From: Perkinsus marinus ATCC 50983
Taxonomy: Eukaryota; Perkinsozoa; Perkinsida; Perkinsidae
Length of the DNA stretch: 64,000 nt
Assembly (NCBI RefSeq): GCF_000006405.1
Contig: NW_003202288.1
Location: 314,989 to 378,988, forward strand
Direction of reading: 5' to 3'
The stretch's first letter is position 1, and each line of letters opens with the position of its first letter. Shown here piece after piece: positions 22,650 through 32,573 of this stretch. The translations under genes were made by a program, and so were the position numbers. The notes under the pieces were generated by a model that did no database searches, had not been told where the DNA came from, and saw only the letters and a program-made list of their open reading frames with translations.

Positions 22650-24840
22650 TAAAGCACCACTGCCGCTGTTCCTCTCCCATATACTCTGTAGTTGTGTTGA
22701 ACGAGTTTAGTTGCTGTCTCCTTTTCAGTCATTGTGGCCTCTATCATTGCTAGTCGACACTCTCCCCGCCGTCGATCGCTATTGTGACCCTCTATGTGTC
22801 ATTAGTGATCTTGCTGCTGGCGGTGACTCTATGAGAGGCACCACCTTGCTCTTCCTTGGAGGACATTCCGGCAGAATCGTCCACCTCGTCCACTATGACA
22901 TGTGAGATATAATGAGGAACATATTTTTCCTTAATATTCGAAAAATTGCGAATTCGGAAGCTCAACGTTTCTCGGCAAGGATTTGGGCTCTTGCCAAGAA
23001 CTTCTCGGGTTTAAACCTCAACAAGGCAAAGATAATGTGATGAGCCATCATGCGCTACATGATAGCTCATCACATGACATGTGGTAGAGTGAACTGGTCA
23101 TAACCGCCACCCTTACTGATCTATGAGGCCGAGCGAGATTATGATACCCCAAGGTTAGGGGGGTCATAATCTCGTTCGTACACGATGGCGCATACTCGGG
23201 CGTAATCTCGCTAGGGGCCCTAGCCCAGCTAGGCTAGCCGTGCGAGCTTCTCAAGCAACTCAACAGAACCATTGGCTTCTTCTCAAGAAATGGTTCGAGT
23301 TTTATGGTTCACGGCGAAATACGGCCATCCTTATATGCCAAGGCGCGTGTGAGTCGGTACGTGATGACCAATTCGTCGCTCACCAGTCCAACTGAACTGG
23401 TGAGCGACAGCACTTCATGATGAAGTCTTCATACAAGGATACAGCTGTGGCGACTTCCAAGATGCCTTTCCTCAGATTCGAGATCGTTGAACTGCTTTCC
23501 TCCAGAACATAACTTCCTACAACGGGTCTAGAATATATGAACGGGACAATGGAAGGTTCCACTTGCCCGAATTGCTCCAGTACCGCTCGGTCGGGTTGAG
23601 GTAAGGCGAGTTGGGAGGCCATGCCATGAGCCTTTTGCCAGACAGTCCTTTTCTGTCCATGCACTCGCTGGTAAACAGTTCACCGTAACTTGGTAGCTGG
23701 CATGGGAGTTGGCTGCTGGCTTAGAAAACGCGAGTCGGAGTAGCCCATAGAGCATTGGGGCTCAATGCTCACGCTCAATGGTTACTAGCGTATGGTGGAT
23801 TGCTTCACAAAGGTTACTGTAACTCTCATGCGAATTAGCATGACACCCGAGTATACGATCGAGTAGCTTCTTGAAGTCACCAATATATGCTCTGTCGAAA
23901 TACGTCGAGTGAGAAGGGAGACTAGATATGGCATATCTGATATGCTGGGCAACGAGAGGAAACTAGAGCCTAGCGTGTAACCTAGAAAATACTTTCCGGG
24001 TATCTCGGCATATAACTCGCGGGTTACTCTTAGCATCCCATTGCAGTCGCAGGGAGCTCACGATCTTCCCACATGCGGGACCAGTGTACGTAGCCGAAGG
24101 TAATTGATGGCTTTCCATTCTAGCATCTATCACCGGGCGGAATGCCGATGATCTATCCGGCGAGGGTAAAGGGAACACTAGTAAGCCATCAACCATCATA
24201 GGCTATCCCATCCCAGTTCCTTCTCCCTGTCGTCTCTTCGTGTTGCGCTCCACCGGGGGTTCCTTAAATAGTTGGAAACATTGGCTTCGTACTCAACAGT
24301 TCCAGAGTCAGATGAATGAGAAGAATGTCTTTCTCTGGCCCACTCACGCTATCGTCTGGCCCGCGCAGCAGAGTTCCTTGAGCATGTTACTACGTGGTCC
24401 AGAATAGACCAGTTGAGCGGGCGGATTCGACGAGCGATCTCGTCCAGAAATCAGCGGATGTGTCGGGTTCTGGTTGTTGAGCTTGACAACTTAGCGCTTT
24501 TCCGTATGAACTAGATTGTATATTGGAAATGACCGATTTGGTCAGACCAAATCGCCACAGTTAGTGAGTTGGTGGGACCTGGTGCTACGCCCTAGTCGGT
24601 CTCCTTAGTCGACAGGCCGCATGCTGGGAGCATCCTGGAGAGACAAGGGAACGAACGACCCTCCCTGAGTGCTGTTGCATGCAAGAATGGTTTGGGGGCG
24701 GAGCTCATGTCTCGAGCTCTCGAGGTTTGTTGAATGGTCTCTAATCCCTCCGTATGGGAGGCGTCCCTCCAAGCATGCTATGACCATCGTCTACGGTTAC
24801 ACAACGTGTGGCGGGCGGCAGTCGGGGCTGCTACTGAGGA
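22650..24840. other. Palindrome-rich, apparently non-coding island
   Basis: I see no convincing exon chain over 2.2 kb. It carries several strong inverted repeats: 23037-23073 (16-bp arms, one mismatch), 23134-23174, 23375-23408 (13-bp perfect arms, 8-nt spacer) and 24534-24554 (10-bp perfect arms). A small open frame at 22711-22905 and one near 24340-24510 (ISSRNQRMCRVLVVELDNLA) are the only protein-like stretches. Confidence 0.5.
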
Positions 24841-24940
24841 NNNNNNNNNNNNNNNNNNNNNNNNNNNNNNNNNNNNNNNNNNNNNNNNNNNNNNNNNNNN
24901 NNNNNNNNNNNNNNNNNNNNNNNNNNNNNNNNNNNNNNNN
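24841..24940. other. Assembly gap (100 N)
   Basis: Exactly 100 N. The round number suggests a gap of unknown size. It is flanked by plus-strand open frames, so an exon may be missing. Confidence 0.99.
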
Positions 24941-24943
24941 TAC

Positions 24944-26400
24944 TCGAATGAGCAGGAGAAGGAGGAGCAACTTTACATTCAACTGATAAATGCTAGGCTT
25001 GGCCGACCAAAGGCTATTCTCGATGGCCTCAAGACTCAGCTCCATCATAGGCTCATCGATTAGGGAAGACCTCGGGAAGGATAAGGAAGTGCTACGGTTA
25101 TGCGGCAGTGAAGTGTGTGGTGGTGATTCCCACAGTATTTACCATCATACCAGGTGGCCCACATTTGGACGATGGTATCACGGCTATTGCAGTCCGAGTT
25201 GGAGGAAGGCCTAGGTCCTCTGATAATGGTCAAGTACCTCGAATTCTCCCTCAGCCTGTCCCGAGTCGAAATCGCCTTTGCTGAGGTAATCTCCTCCGAA
25301 TGGTGTCCATGTCTGGTCGGAGGCCCCACTGTGGGGGGAAATATGCACATAGTCAACTACTTGTGTTGGTGACAATATGTAGATTTTGAGGAAATTCTTA
25401 TTGCTTCCGGGACACTCTTACTCGAATTCTATAGTTAGTGAGGGAAATACTGAGCTCAGCTGAAGAAAGTAAACGTATTTGTTCCGACGCTAAAAGGTTC
25501 ATTCAGGTGATGGTCGGCTACGTGTCCCTTTGTAAAGATGTCAACCTTACCTTTGTGGTCTCGATGCTCGGAGGCTCCTTTCGAATGCTTAGCAATTTAG
25601 TCATTTTCACACGCTCTATTTTGACAGCAGTGGAGTACTTGCGCCGACAAGTTAATGATGATGGCGTTGAGGAAACGCAAGATGACGTAAGATAGCAAGA
25701 ATTGGTAGTAGTATTTTCCGTTATTGCTGTGGTAGGTAGACTGAGGCCGGTTTTAATCATGATTATCTGAGTCCATTCCTACACCAAATGCGATCGTTGA
25801 TGCTGGAGGCTATCGCAAGCTGTTGTGAACTGCTCGAAGGGATATTGCAATATCATTATGATTTGCCGACACTGGAGGGACTCATTCACGAGATTATTAA
25901 TGGTAATGTAGGCGGCAGTGTGGGAGTATATCTTTGGTTTCCTGAATTTAGTGCGTAGGCGTTCTTACTACATTGTGAAAATCCACCTACGATTTTGAAG
26001 GGTATACTGTGGATAATCGTCAGAATTCCCACATTGTTAGCAGCACATGAAGTTGACCATGTGCATATATTCTCCCCACACTGCTACGCTGGTTATGGTT
26101 GGGAATACGATGAGCTATTTGGGTTATGGTGCCTGTCAGTCCGATTGAATTGCCGTACCTCGACTCATGCTCAAGCCTTCACTCATGAGGAGCTCGAGCT
26201 GTGGCTTGATGCTACCAAGGCCCTGGGGGAGGGGAGGCGCTATCACGGCTTCAGGTGGTGGTGGTAGTAGTAGTGTGGAGTCTGGCATGTTGGGTTATCG
26301 CATCAGGGCGGCGGCGGCACCATCGAGGGAGTTGTTGGCGGAGATGAAACCCACAGCGTTGGACTTGTACTTGATGGGTAGTAGTAAGAAGGAGAGTTGA
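24944..26400 (+). CDS. Unrecognised multi-exon gene beside the gap
   Basis: Exon-like segments on the plus strand include EEQLYIQLINARLGRPKAIL (after the gap), KYLEFSLSLSRVEIAFAEVI, EESKRICSDAKRFIQVMVGY, and SMLGGSFRMLSNLVIFTRSI. They continue with TAVEYLRRQVND and HQMRSLMLEAIASCCELLEG, then a Gly/Ser stretch and AAAAPSRELLAEMKPTALDL, ending at 26400. All are helical. An intron at about 25905-26105 holds a family-G repeat, and one near 25668-25695 holds the GTTGAGGAAACGCAAGATG repeat. The family is not recognised. The 5' end is lost in or before the gap. Confidence 0.4.
25975..26095. repeat. AT-rich intronic repeat (family G), copy 4
   Basis: It has the blocks AATCCACCTACGATTTTG, CAGAATTCCCACATTGTTA and GTTGACCATGTGCATATA, followed by CCCCACACT. 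These match the order seen at 10635, 12070 and 15195. It is placed in an intron of the unrecognised plus-strand gene. Confidence 0.55.
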
Positions 26401-26732
26401 TGGCCGTCATGGTCACTGCATGGATGCTATGGTGTTTCTAAACAGCGTGTTGGTGGATTGGCGTTGGGGGTTTATGATTTGGGCATCTCCTGGGGGTAGC
26501 AGCAGTTCGGCAGGCGAACCTGGCATCGGTGGTGAAGTATGGTAAAACGTGATTGATGGTGTGAGTAGTAGCAACAACAACAACATAGAATCTCTACCAT
26601 GCTTGAAGGTGTTGGCGAAACTACGATTGCCTTGATGGTAGCAGGTGAGCATGCTTACCCTCGACCATCCCTCTGTTGCCCTGACGTGTTGATATCATCG
26701 AGCTCCTCCCAGGAGAGTACACAGTTATTGCG

Positions 26733-28442
26733 ATGGCCGTTATCTCATCTGGTGACGCATTTATCCTTGCTGGTGACGGTGGGGGTGACTCTGACCATCT
26801 ACTTCATCTACCCTACTTGTGCTGTCGGGAAGTGGTGTCAGTTGCCGCGGCTTCGACGTCCATATTCATAGCCTCGAGTGGTCGGTGGAGTTCGTCCACG
26901 ATCGTCGTTGAAGCGGTGTTTGTTCAGATACGCTTGACGGCTCTGCTGCGTGTAAGACTGTAATCACTGAGATTCGAGGTAGATGGTCGTCGCAGAGGTC
27001 GCAGGTTCGATCCCTGGTATTGGCATTTTTTGGGTAGATAGTGGCATAACTGTGGACATGGACTTCCCTGTTGAGGATAGTCTCCAAATGATAGCCGCCT
27101 GTCGAGACTGCTTATTGGCACTGGGTAATCAAGGACTAGATGACATCCCCGGGAATCGAACTCGGGATCTTCTTAGGGAAGAGCGGCAAGGTTTACAGCG
27201 TTGCTACTGCACAGTCCGAATGCCCGGCACCTCGTGGAGTTGGAGGTGCGGCGAATCTCCCAGATGGGAACAGCTGGGCAGAGGTGAGTATTGGTCGTCC
27301 ATGTGGGCTCTCGTGATTGTAAGTTGGCGACAGATACCATCATTTCGACACATCAGGGTTGGCCATGTTGCCTGTGGGGCCGGCGGCGCCTGCTTTGCTA
27401 TTACTCACAGTGGCGACGTGTAACGCTGCTCGATCGACTTGGCGGGGAGTAGTAATTTTGAATTATGTAGATATTCTTGGGGGAAGAGCTTCTCGGGGGA
27501 AGCGGCAAATTTGGGGTCCATCAGCTCAGTGCCGAGATGCTCGAATCGTTTGACGAAGTTGAAGGTAGGAGGAGGTCCGCGGTTCGATCCCTTGCAAGGT
27601 TACTTTTCCGTCAAGATTGTCGCGATAGCAGGCGGAGATAATCATTGCCTTGGAGTAACAGAGCAATTCCATTGTGTTGCTTGGGGTGACAATACGTGCG
27701 GGCAACTAGGGGTGCGTTGAGGAAATGCAAGATGAGCAAGATTGCTAAGATTTCCTCTGTAGATCGGCGAGAAGCTTTCATCGAGCGACCGACCACTCTT
27801 TGTGGTTCTGCCCAATCAGTCTGACAAGGAGAGTAAGGCGGAGCGAAACGTTGATGGTCTACCATTTTCGTTCAGACTGTGATGACGATGATGACAGAAA
27901 GGGTATTGTTGTTGGTGTTGCTGCTGGCTCTGCTCACTCCGTCCTGGTCGACAGAAATGGAAATGCATATAGGTGAATCCCATTCAACGCTGAGGTTGTC
28001 TCTGTGGATCGGACTGAGTATTAATGTTGAAATATATCCTCACCTGAGCTCTGGAGTTTCCTTACTGTAAACGAATTCGGATAGACAAGTACAGAAACCG
28101 ATAAGAATTTGCATATTGTTAGTGTGTGTTTTCCCACACTGCTCCTTCTCATGATGCTTCATAGCCCAGCAGCTGTTCGCTCAGTTGTGGTCTAAATTCT
28201 CACGGTCAACTCGGACTAGGAGACAGTCGTAGTCGTTGGAGACTGGAGAGGATTACGTCGATTCGGTACGCGGTCGTGGTAGTGGTAACATAACTTCATC
28301 ATTCAGAGAAGTCACTCATGCTGCTGCTGGCAGTCTATTCACAGCACTCTGGGGGGTCGGCGTTGCGACGATAGCCTCTCGAGGAGCCAAGGGCATGTTC
28401 TATGCTGGAATCAAGGTAGCTGGAGTTGTCCTGGGTGTATAG
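26733..28442 (+). CDS. RCC1-repeat protein
   Basis: Multi-exon gene whose exons read as RCC1-type blades. They include MAVISSGDAFILAGD, VVSVAAASTSIFIASSG, LALGKSGKVYSVATAQSE and VGHVACGAGGACFAITHSGD, then YVWGKSFSGEAANLGSIS and IVAIAGGDNHCLGVTEQF. HCVAWGDNTCGQLGIGEKLS, VGVAAGSAHSVLVDRNGNAY, NSHGQLGLGDSRSRW and EVTHAAAGSLFTALWG complete the series. RCC1 propellers act as GTPase exchange factors or binding scaffolds. Nothing here identifies the partner, so Ran-GEF function is not claimed. Three tRNA-like introns (26952-27037, 27125-27176, 27565-27615) and a family-C intron (near 27712-27763) interrupt it. The stop TAG at 28440-28442 lies inside the left terminal repeat of a MITE. The start is uncertain and may lie nearer 26600. 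Confidence 0.75.
26952..27037 (+). repeat. tRNA-like intron 1 in the RCC1-repeat gene
   Basis: An 86-nt intron with an internal GGTCGCAGGTTCGATCCCTG in sense orientation and, upstream of it, an A-box-like stretch (GAGGTAGATGGTCGTCGCAG). It is closer to a full-length tRNA than the 50-nt forms. Splice ends are GTAAGA...GGGTAG. Confidence 0.75.
27125..27176 (+). repeat. tRNA-like intron 2 in the RCC1-repeat gene
   Basis: A 52-nt intron between LALG and KSGKVYSVA. It holds ATCCCCGGGAATCGAACTCG, an antisense T arm with a CCCGG/TCGGG stem, close to the 5' side of the acceptor. Confidence 0.82.
27565..27615 (+). repeat. tRNA-like intron 3 in the RCC1-repeat gene
   Basis: A 51-nt intron between LTKLK and IVAIAGGDNH. 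GGTCCGCGGTTCGATCCCTT is a sense B box. Splice ends are GTAGGA...GTCAAG. Confidence 0.8.
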
Positions 28443-28902
28443 ATGGGCAGAGTTACGCTACGGACCGTTACGGCTGCTCACTTTTACGGTTACGATTCAA
28501 ACCCCGTACCGTAAAATTACGGCGCTGTAACGGGCCTTACGGAGAGGATTGATTATTATTCAAGTCGCCTAAATCTATTTCATGTGAATGCGCATCCGTA
28601 GACGAGGCCGGCTTGGCAGTTCCGGGCTAGCTTGGGAGTAAGACGGATGGAATTTGCAAAGGAGACGATTGGCAAATGCGAAACCAAATGTTACGGATCG
28701 GTTGAACCCGAGCCACAGGAAATGAGTTTAACAACTATTGTAGCTACCGTGGAGTGCATTACAGCGAATCTTTCCGCCACAATTCTGAAAAAGCAGTTCA
28801 GCATCAACCGTAAAGTCTTAAGGCCTTTCCGCAACCGTAAACTGCTTACGTTACGCACGGTCTAACGTGAACCCTAAAAAACGTTACGCTGGCCATCTAT
28901 AC
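28437..28902. mobile_element. MITE-like foldback element (466 bp)
   Basis: The ends GTATAGATGGGCAGAGTTACG (28437-28457) and the reverse complement of 28882-28902 agree at 18 of 21 positions. The interior is full of TTACGG/CCGTAA words in both orientations, and AAGGCC/GGCCTT pairs suggest further folding. There is no transposase ORF. A TA-type target duplication is possible but not proved. It abuts the 3' end of the RCC1-repeat gene and supplies its stop codon. Confidence 0.65.
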
Positions 28903-28943
28903 CTCGGTGCCCTGGATAGAGTATCTTTAGAATCTTCCGCGTG

Positions 28944-31895
28944 CGCTGCTAGTGGGCAACCCTCCAGCACGAGTCAGTGATGGACTTTTCTCGAAGAAGT
29001 TTGTTACTCGAGAGGAACGTAAGTGGGATAATAGTAAACGAGATGGGAAATGAAATGGACATCATCATCATCATCATCGAATCCAAGGGCTTTAGATTGA
29101 GTGTGTGTATGCGTGCAGGCTCGTATGTCTTTGGAGATGTTTCTAATTCGACAATGGAGTTCACAGGGCCACTAGTGAGCTTCTAATGAAGTGGCGATGG
29201 TCCGGTATGAGTTTTAGAATATGCGCTCGGCATCCCCGTCTGAGTACACATTGCCCGCGCCTGTTGATAGTATTGCGAGCATGGTGACCTCTGATAAAGT
29301 GAGCAACTGCTGCTGCTGCTGAACGTTGGAAATGTCATACCATCTTTCCTCCAAATCATCAGATGGTATTCCTATTCGCTCGAACTCGTATAGCATCGTT
29401 GACGCCGAATATTGTCAGCGTCGCCGGTGGTACTAAAGTGACCCTCCACGTTACAGGTTGGCGTATCTTAGGTCCCTGCATGAAAGATACGGAATAGGTC
29501 CGGTTGCATTCAGGCCTGTCTTTCCCTCGGAACACCTCAGTCGTTGATGTGAATCAGCGGCGGCCTCGTATTCGTGTAACCCACGAGAGCCCATTTTTAG
29601 ACATCACCATAGACGCCGCGATAGAAGTGAGGAAATTGCTGAGATCATGCTTAGTGTTATTCAGGACAACTCGAGTGGGCGCATATCTTTTCGCTTTCCT
29701 GACTTGTCTCTCTCTCCACTGATGCCGCTGGTGGAATCGTCAAGGACCGCTGTCTTCGTGGGCGTGCAGGTGGGTTCGATTCCAGGGAGGGGACATTTTC
29801 TTACATTTTTTCTGTGTTGAGACATTTGTTCAGTTATCATTGGACGAAGGGCTGTCGTGGACAACTTTGGATGAGAACTCGCCGAAATTAGCGATTTTCA
29901 AGTTCCCCAGCAGGCAACTTGTCGTGAGTATTTCCTACGTGCTCGCTTTGGGCCTATTCTGTATCTTTCGCGCTCGACCTAAAGATTCCTACCAGGTGGT
30001 GCCCAACTGTGCCTCAATGGATGGCGGTGCTCCGTTGACGATTTACCTCCCAGGAGCTCCCGACCTGACTATCGACCACCAGGAAGCTGTGCGAAGCAGC
30101 CAAGCTGTTCTTCCTGATGATCTCCCGGTGAGTCGTTCGTCTTGTCGCCGCACTTGACCTCTCGCGGATCCTTCCATCCTTCGGTGACGAGACGACTCCC
30201 CCCGAGTGACGTATTCCTCTTGTCTCTCTCAGGACGAGTCGTTGGTGGTAGTCTTCACGATAGGCCGCTCCTGCCAGTCGTGGGATACTGATTTTGATAA
30301 CGTGTGAGTTCAGCGCCCTAGCCGGGGATCGATCCGGGGACCTCTGGATAGGTACGCTGACTCGGCGATGCTAGCTGATGCTAAGCCGAGGGAGAACGTG
30401 AACATTCGAGTAGCAGGTTGGAGATCTATAAATGTACCATGGCTTTCTCCTTGAGCTTCGCTCCGCTGTACTTTCAGGGCGTATCGTGCATTTCCCCGTC
30501 TTTCGACTCGGACATCATCACCGACTCTACTGCTACCGTCTCGGTGCAAGTCAGTTTCGATGGGGGACAGACGCTGTTGGGTCCGCCTTCACCCTTCAAG
30601 GCAGGTCGGAGCGGAGCGAAGGTGTTTTTATTAGTGATTTAGGTATTTTCGTTTGCGATCGATCGCATCGTCCCTGCTGTGTGCGAGGCGACGGTCACGA
30701 CGGAAATGAAAATTGTCTTGGGTGGCCGGATGCCGGTGGTGACGAAGAAGCCGCGAGTTGGAGTCGGGCTCCATCACACAATTTGTCACGCGCCACGAAA
30801 TTATGGCAGGTTGTCCTGCCTGGGAAGGCCAATTCCTCGGGACGGAGACCCGCAATGAGGGAAATAACGGAGGTGATGGCGAAGGTGAGTGCGTCGCTCC
30901 GCCGATATCATGCGCATGCGTGCATACCAACTTTTCGTTACGACGAGCAGGCTGGCGAGGACGGCTCCGTCCACATCGTTTTTACAATGCCGAAGTTGGA
31001 GGATATGATATCGGAATGGGAGGGGGTGAGAGTTCCTTGTGCATGCGTGCAAATGATAATCTGGCATATGTGTTACAGCAGAGATGCATGAAGATCCCAA
31101 TCGAAGTGTCACTAAATGACGGCGCTGAGTACTCCAGCGAGGGGCGTCAGTTAGTGTAAGGCATGTGGGGACAATTTCGTGGCGCAGTGACTTTTAGATA
31201 CCTCCTACCGAGAACAAATGGCAGGGGCGGTCAGGTGTAGTTTCGGCGCTTCGCTCCGCTAAGAATTTTTCAGATTCGGCGCCCTTCACCGCTCTACCAG
31301 GGTTGCATGAGCCTGTCGAGGCGTGGACAGATAATGGTGGTCAAGTTGTGATTGACAGCTTCGCTCCGCCCTTTTTTAGAGGATACTACCATTGACGTCA
31401 CCACTGTGAAGCCGGCGGGGACGCGGATGTGTATAAAGCTGATGGCAGGGGACTTACCGGTAGATTTGGAGTATGAGGATGCGAGGGTGAGGTTGAGGTA
31501 AGATATTCTTCGTGGTGCGCACTGGAGTCGATACAGGATTGGGCGGTGGAGTGGTATGGAATTTAGTGGTTATAATTTTTCTTCGCTGTGCGTTAAGATA
31601 CGCGACTGAGGTTAGAAGTGAGGGAGGGGATGATGAAGAAAGGCAACCGATCGATTTGGAAGTAGACGGCTGAAGGGATGAATCACGTACTTGTTATTTT
31701 TTCAAGGTGAGGGCGGAAGTCCTCTTCTATGGAGAGGAGAGCATCCCAGTGCTTGCTTTCACAACGCCCATTGTCACTACGTCACAGTTGGGTGTTGAGA
31801 CTGTTGTCGGGACGGTGGTAGCGTTGGAGGTGTCCTTCGCTGTGGATGGACAGCACTACCATGAGGTGATTGTGGTGGCTACTATTTGGGAGTAG
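28944..31895 (+). CDS. Multi-domain beta-sandwich (IPT/TIG-like) protein
   Basis: A string of plus-strand exons carries a recurrent pattern of short beta strands. Examples are GNPPARVSDGLFSKKFVTRE, GSYVFGDVSNSTMEFTGPL, MDGGAPLTIYLPGAPDLT, and DSTATVSVQVSFDGGQTLLG. The series continues with EDGSVHIVFTMPKLEDMI and MKIPIEVSLNDGAEYSSEG, then CIKLMAGDLPVDLEYEDA and VVALEVSFAVDGQHYHEV, ending at 31895. The repeated V-x-V-S-F/L-x-x-G spacing resembles IPT/TIG or filamin-like domains. This is by-eye inference. Introns carry repeat families A, B, D, E and H and at least two tRNA-like modules. Function could be surface or cytoskeletal. I cannot tell, and no signal peptide or membrane segment is visible. 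Confidence 0.45.
29739..29833 (+). repeat. tRNA-like intron in the beta-sandwich gene, sense
   Basis: A 95-nt stretch between exons ending PLMPLVESS and starting LSLDEGLSW. GTGCAGGTGGGTTCGATTCC with GGAGG downstream forms a sense B box. The element is followed by a T-rich acceptor tract and TTCAG. Confidence 0.65.
30304..30374 (+). repeat. tRNA-like intron in the beta-sandwich gene, antisense
   Basis: Between gtgagtt and gctag it reads CCTAGCCGGGGATCGATCCG, an antisense T arm, and then a stretch that resembles an anticodon arm and D arm in reverse (TCTGGATAGGTACGCTGACT). The module is therefore nearly full length. Confidence 0.65.
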
Positions 31896-32573
31896 GCAGT
31901 TAGTAGGTTGTTGGTGATGATGATGGCGAAGCTGTAAAGTTTCTATGTGAGGTATGTGCGGATGATGGCCATGACGTTAGCAAGTGAGGTTGTCATATAT
32001 CACGGGGGATGGTTTTGTGTTTGGAGAGCATCTAGCGGAGCGAAGTTTTTTTCTTTCCTTTTGGTGTTCGTCATGCTTCGACAGTTGTTGACACAGGGAG
32101 AGGCGGGTGGTTGGACGATGATCGGGATGAGGGGTTGTCGTAGTGGGCAGGTGAGGCAGGCGGTTGTTGGTAATGTCAAGAGGAGGTCTAGGGTTGAAGT
32201 CCTGTCTCGGCTGGAGGGCGATGGGAGGACGGAATTGGACGGCATTGAAGGCTCCTCTACTACTCCGTATATAACACTATATTGCCTTTCTCGTTAGAAA
32301 TGTGGTTTGACTACTTCGCTACATCAAGTGTGTACGAGCCGGATGAGGCCAACTGCTGAGCCACGACCTCTTCTTCATTGGTGGAGGGGGATATACGTCG
32401 CTGCGCAGAGTGGCTCCAACTAGGACTGATCGATTCGGCTCAGGCATGTCGTAATATATATTTCTAGTCGTTTCCTGGTTAATCTATTGGTTGGTGTTCC
32501 GTCTGGTCCATCGTCGTCTTTTCCCGTCGTAGAGTTATCGTATTCCATCGATCTACAACCTCTTCCTCCTCGT
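31896..32573. other. Unassigned spacer
   Basis: Between the beta-sandwich gene and the KH gene I see scattered open stretches (for example 31947-32297) but no supported exon chain. An inverted copy of motif A (AGCGGAGCGAAG) lies at 32034-32045, in a context resembling an intron acceptor. Confidence 0.4.

Noticed and set aside
30432-31091. 219-codon plus-strand ORF
   Set aside because: It reads through at least two repeat-bearing introns of the beta-sandwich gene and mixes intron and exon sequence.
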